Below are positions 15,445 to 19,096 of a DNA stretch of 19,096 nt, piece by piece. Source of the DNA: Chersky-299 sp963749535. Its GTDB lineage: Bacteria > Actinomycetota > Thermoleophilia > RBG-16-64-13. The notes under the pieces were generated by a model. That model was not told the origin of the DNA. It saw only the letters and a list, made by a program, of their open reading frames with translations, and ran no database searches. A program made the translations under genes and the position numbers. The stretch lies in contig CAVVNF010000035.1 in assembly GCA_963749535.1 (NCBI GenBank), forward strand, positions 1 to 19,096, given 5' to 3'. Position 1 is the first letter of the stretch. Every line of letters begins with the position of its first letter.

Positions 15445-17785
15445 CTAGGATAGCATCGACAGCATGAGCCGGAGCGCCAGGTCTTTATCGAGCGGCTCGT
15501 TCAAGTTGCCGCACTTGGGTGATTGGATGCATGAAGGGCAGCCTGCCTCGCAAGGGCAGTCCCTTACAAGGGCATGGGCATCCCGGATCCACTCGGGGAA
15601 TCGTTCGAAACCCTGTCGAGATATTCCCACCCCACCTGCGACCCCGTCGTAGACAAAGATCGTCGGCTCCTCGGTCTGGCTGTGCACGGGAGTGGACAGG
15701 CCGCCGATATCCCAGCGGTCGCACATGGCGAATAGGGGCAGCAAAGCGATGAGTGCGTGCTCAATGGCATGGATGGCCCCGGGGAGGCGCGAGAGCTCCT
15801 GTTCTGCAGGGAGCAGCTCAGGCGGGATCGTGAACCAGAGGCCCTCAGTGACGAACTCCTGGGTGGGTAGTTCGAGCTCCTCCATGCCCAGCACCTCATC
15901 GCTGCCCACGCGCTTCTTCTGGAATGCGATCACCCGGCTGGTGACCGAGATCTGTCCTAGGTGCAGCGACAGCGGGCCGACCCTGATGTTCAGGCTCTCA
16001 CTGAGGATCCTGGTGTCGGTCTCTCGGCGCGGCTGAGTGTAGTAGGTGTCCCAGAATTGCCGTACGAGGGCCACCCGCTTTCGCAGGTCCAGGCTGTTCA
16101 CCAGATAGGTGTCGCCCATATGCAGGTAGACGGCTCCGGGGTGAAGGGCCGAGAACGCCGTCTCCCCTCCTTCCGTGCCCACGATGTTGCCGGTGTCTTC
16201 TTCCACGATGGTGTACTGCTCGCCCAAGGTGGACCGCAGGCCGATGCGAGACGCGGGAAAGCCCTTGTCTGTGAAGAACCAGGCGCGTCGCGTCTCCCGG
16301 AGGAGACCGTCGGCGACCGCGCGGTCGAGGTTCTTCCCGAGCAACGGCCCGAAGAACTGTGGTCGTCGGTGGTTATGGGTCCCTCGTAGGCCGCCGCGGC
16401 CAGATGGCGGCCGTGGATGAAGGGGTTGGTGAAATCTATAGTCGCCGCCTCCACCTCGCGCTCCAGCAGCTCGTGCGGGTGGTTTACGAAGAACTGCTCG
16501 AGCGCGTCGTTCCCCGCGACAAAAACGCCCAGACTTTGACCTTTCCCCTGCCGGCACGGCCCCACTGCTGCCACAAGCTGGCCATGGTGCCCGGGTAGCC
16601 GACGGTGATCGACGCATCCAAGGCCCCGATGTCGATGCCCAGTTCCAACGCGCTGGTGCTCACCACGGCCAGTAGCTCGCCGCTGAAGAGCATGGTCTCG
16701 ATGGCCCGGCGCTGCTCGGGCGTGTAGCCGGCTCGGTAGGGAGAGAGGCGCTGCCCCAGCCGCGAGTCTACCTCCTTGAGTCGCTCGGCTGTCTGTTGAT
16801 AGATGAGCTCCGCGCTCCTGCGCGACTTGGTGAAGCAGATGGAACGGACCCCGTTCCGCATGAGCTCCACGAGCAGCTCGGACGCTTCCATGTTGGAGCT
16901 GCGCCGAAGGTTGAGCGTGTTCTCGACCACCGGTGGCTCCCAGAAGAGGATCTTCCGTGCCCCGGTGGGCGCGCCGTCGCCGCTTACGTGGGTAACCTCG
17001 AGGCCGGTGAGATTGTCCGCGTGCTGATGCGCATTGCGGATGGTGGCCGAAGCCAGTATGAACTGGGGATCCGAGCCGTAGAACGACGCGACCCGGCGGA
17101 GCCTGCGCAGGACGTTGGCGACGTTGCTGCCGAAGACACCGCGGTAGGTGTGGGCTTCGTCGATGATCACGTACTTCAGGTTGAACAAGAAATCGTCCCA
17201 TCGCTCGTGGCGGGGCAGCATGGCCAGGTGGATCATGTCTGGGTTGGTGAGCAGCAGGCGTGCTTTCTGCCGGGCGGTGTATCGGGCGGCTGCCGGAGTG
17301 TCCCCGTCGTAGGTGGCGACCTCGATCTGCCGTCCGGCCAAAGGGCGAAGGCGCCGGAGTTGGTCTTGGGCGAGAGCCTTGGTGGGATACAGGTAGACAG
17401 CCCGCGCCCGGGGATCTCGCAGGAGGCCGTCGATGACCGGAAGATTGAAGCACAAGCTCTTGCCGGAGGCGGTGCCGGTGGTGACCATGAAATGCTCGCC
17501 GCGCTGGGACGCGTCCCAGCACTCTGCCTGATGGGTCCACAGCTGTCGGATACCCTGGGCTGCCAGCGCGTCGGCGAGTTGAAGGTGCATCCCCTTGGGG
17601 AGGGGAGCAGTCTTTCCCGCTCGGCCGGGCAGCACAGTCTCCGCCGCCAACTGGGGGTAGCGCTCTGGGGAGAGCATATCGAAGAGTTCGGATTTCATGC
17701 GAGCGTGCCTAAAGAGGAGCATGTTCAACAGTGTCACCGCGCCTTCCGCAAGAACGGGCCCCGCTGGTACCGCGGGCTGGATCAC
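15445..17785 (-). CDS. DEAD/DEAH helicase with DUF1998 domain (MrfA/Hrq1-like), frame broken twice
   Basis: About 780 residues, close to B. subtilis MrfA (YprA), a helicase in mitomycin damage repair. Superfamily 2 motifs: WTHQAE (Q-like), TGTASGKS (Walker A, about 103-110), PTKALAQDQ (Ia), TNPDMI, DEAH (II), SATI (III), ICFTKSRRSAEL (IV), VSTSALELGIDIG (V) and QQWGRAGRG (VI). The C-terminal DUF1998 part carries clustered cysteines, CPCEAGCPSCIQSPKCGN, a metal site. Two indels break it: a missing G in the run opposite 16545-16548, and a missing T opposite 16355-16356; both restore MrfA-like sequence. Start could be GTG 17785 or ATG 17698; neither has a clear RBS. First gene of the leftward operon, divergent from the kinase. 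Confidence 0.88.
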
Positions 17786-17849
17786 AGGAGTCGCAGACAG
17801 CGTAGCGGTGACCGCGCCTGGGCACCATACAACTAAGGTCGCAGCTGGG

Positions 17850-17878
17850 TGTGGAGGCGCGTAAGCAGGAAGTATAAT
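17850..17878 (+). promoter_or_regulatory. promoter of the histidine kinase gene
   Basis: Perfect -10 TATAAT (17873-17878), 17 bases from TGTGGA (17850-17855, 3 of 6 matches). Transcription from about 17885 leaves a 60-base leader to the ATG at 17945 and rules out the GTG at 17849 as start. Confidence 0.6.
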
Positions 17879-17944
17879 AGCCCACGGTCGGCGCCGCCGG
17901 CCTCCTTCAATGACTCACCATCCGCCTTGGGGAAGGACGGTGGA

Positions 17945-19096
17945 ATGCAGCAACGGGACGAGATTGACGAACCGTGCGCGCGGCCCGACCGGCGGGAGGA
18001 AGCCTTTCAGGCGCTTCTCGACGGTGTCTACACGGCTGTCATGATCCATGACCGAGCCGGCAAGATCCTCGAAGTGAACGAGGCCATGCTGCGGCTCTTT
18101 AAGATCGAGCGGGGGGAAGTCTGAGGCTCGACATCATTGCGGACCTGTCCGCCGTGGACAACCCCGCGGACGAGTTGCGTGATCTTTGGGCCAAGGCCCT
18201 GGCGGGTGAATCTTCCCAGCTCGAATGGAAAGCCAGACGGCCCCACGATGCCTCCGTCTTCGACGTGGAAACGCGACTCTCGCGGGTACCTTTTCAAGGC
18301 CAGGATGCCGTCCTGGCTGCCGTTCGCGAAATAGGCGAGCCCGAGAAGTCGGAGGCTGAGCGCAGGGAGACCCACAAGATGGAGGCGGTGGGGCGATTGG
18401 CTGGGAGTATCGCCCATGATTTCAACAACCTCCTGACCACCATCTCCGGATACACCGACCTCCTGTTGCAGTCCGTGACGCCCGACGATCCTCGGCACGA
18501 AGACCTGCTCGAGGTGAGCCGGGCCGCGCGGAAGGCGGCAGTCATCACCCGGCAACTGTTAGCCCTGTCGCGCAGCCACGTGCTGCACCCGCGGGTGCTG
18601 GACCTCAACGACGTGGTCGCGGCTATGGCCGAGACTCTTCACGAGCTGCTGGGCAACGAGATCGAGTTGGAGTTCACGCTGGACCCTGAGTTACAGCCGG
18701 TGGAGGTCGACCCCGGGGCGCATGCAGGAGGTCCTCGCCAGCCTGGCTCTGAACGCCCGCGAGAACATGCTCGATGGCGGCCGGCTCATCATCGCCACCA
18801 CGAATGCCCTGGAGCAAGAGGAGCCTCGCGTGCTGGTGGTAGTCACCCAAACCGGCTCGGTGGTGGGAGAAGAAGTGGGTGTGCACCTCTTCGAGCCCTT
18901 CTCCCCCAATTGGACCAGTCCCGGATCAGACCTCGGCCTCTCTACTGTATACGGGATCGTAAGCCAGAGCGGTGGGCTCATCACCGTTGATTCTGAGTCG
19001 GATCGCGGCTCGGTATTCCGCATCAGCCTGCCCGCGTGCTTGCCGTCAGCCGCTTCTGCGACGGCGATTGACACCTCGCCACTGGCCATGCCGCTG
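17945..19096 (+). CDS. PAS-domain sensor histidine kinase, frame broken twice, 3' end outside window
   Basis: Start ATG 17945 follows AAGGA at a normal distance. A PAS-like sensor (ALLDGVYTAVMIHDRAGKILEVNEAMLRLFKIERG) leads to the HisKA domain HKMEAVGRLAGSIAHDFNNLLTT with the phosphoacceptor His in IAHDFNN. The ATPase domain has the N-box MQEVLASLALNARENML and a G2 box SDLGLSTVYGIVSQSGG, but where DTGxG is expected it reads VTQTGSVVGEE, so the ATP-binding aspartate is Gln. No membrane helix is seen, so it is probably cytosolic. Frame breaks: one missing G in the G6 run at 18111-18116 and one extra G in the GGGG at 18715-18718. The protein continues past the window; relatives of this layout often end in a receiver domain. 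Confidence 0.8.

Noticed and set aside
16796..17836. Long plus-strand open frame of 346 codons
   Set aside because: Antisense to the helicase, whose motifs are unambiguous.
17849..17944. GTG at 17849 as the kinase start
   Set aside because: It falls inside the TGTGGA-TATAAT promoter and has no RBS; ATG 17945 is preceded by AAGGA.

Overview
The window looks like a contig piece from a GC-rich, uncultured actinobacterium-like organism. Support is indirect: GC-rich codon use, many GTG/TTG starts, a Ser/Thr-rich linker amidase, an FPFTG-type surface protein and a DUF4282 membrane protein. No rRNA, tRNA or CRISPR array was seen, so placement is tentative.

Layout. (1) 1-1408: an IS256-family insertion sequence whose left end is cut by the window edge; its transposase is broken by five single-base indels. 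(2) 1544-5819: a compact phage- or integrative-element-like module. A leftward XRE repressor gene faces a tightly packed rightward operon coding for a Gp3-like recombination directionality factor, an Fe-S-type PD-(D/E)XK nuclease and a RusA-like resolvase, each overlapping the next by ATGA. Between repressor and operon lie an extended -10 promoter and three operator-like sites. A convergent zinc-ribbon/DUF5679 gene with its own strong promoter closes the module. No integrase is present. (3) 6054-9294, leftward: polysaccharide and envelope genes, comprising a CapD/WbpM-like dehydratase, a small FPFTG-anchored secreted protein and a gutted O-antigen ligase-like remnant. (4) 9478-10572: a zinc-ribbon DUF4282 membrane protein and a convergent 80-residue protein, sharing a bidirectional terminator. 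(5) 10706-17785, all leftward: DUF1998 helicase (MrfA-like), LOG-family protein, GTGA-coupled amidase, UDP-glucose dehydrogenase, TPR membrane protein and an O-antigen ligase C-terminal fragment. (6) 17850-end: a promoter and a PAS/histidine kinase gene running off the window.

An overriding observation is that many otherwise conserved genes (amidase, LOG, helicase, kinase, DUF4282, zinc-ribbon) are split by single-base indels, mostly in short homopolymers. This is more easily explained by sequencing or assembly error than by decay, so I describe these genes as single loci spanning the break. The most interesting unit is the repressor/operator/RDF-nuclease-resolvase module.
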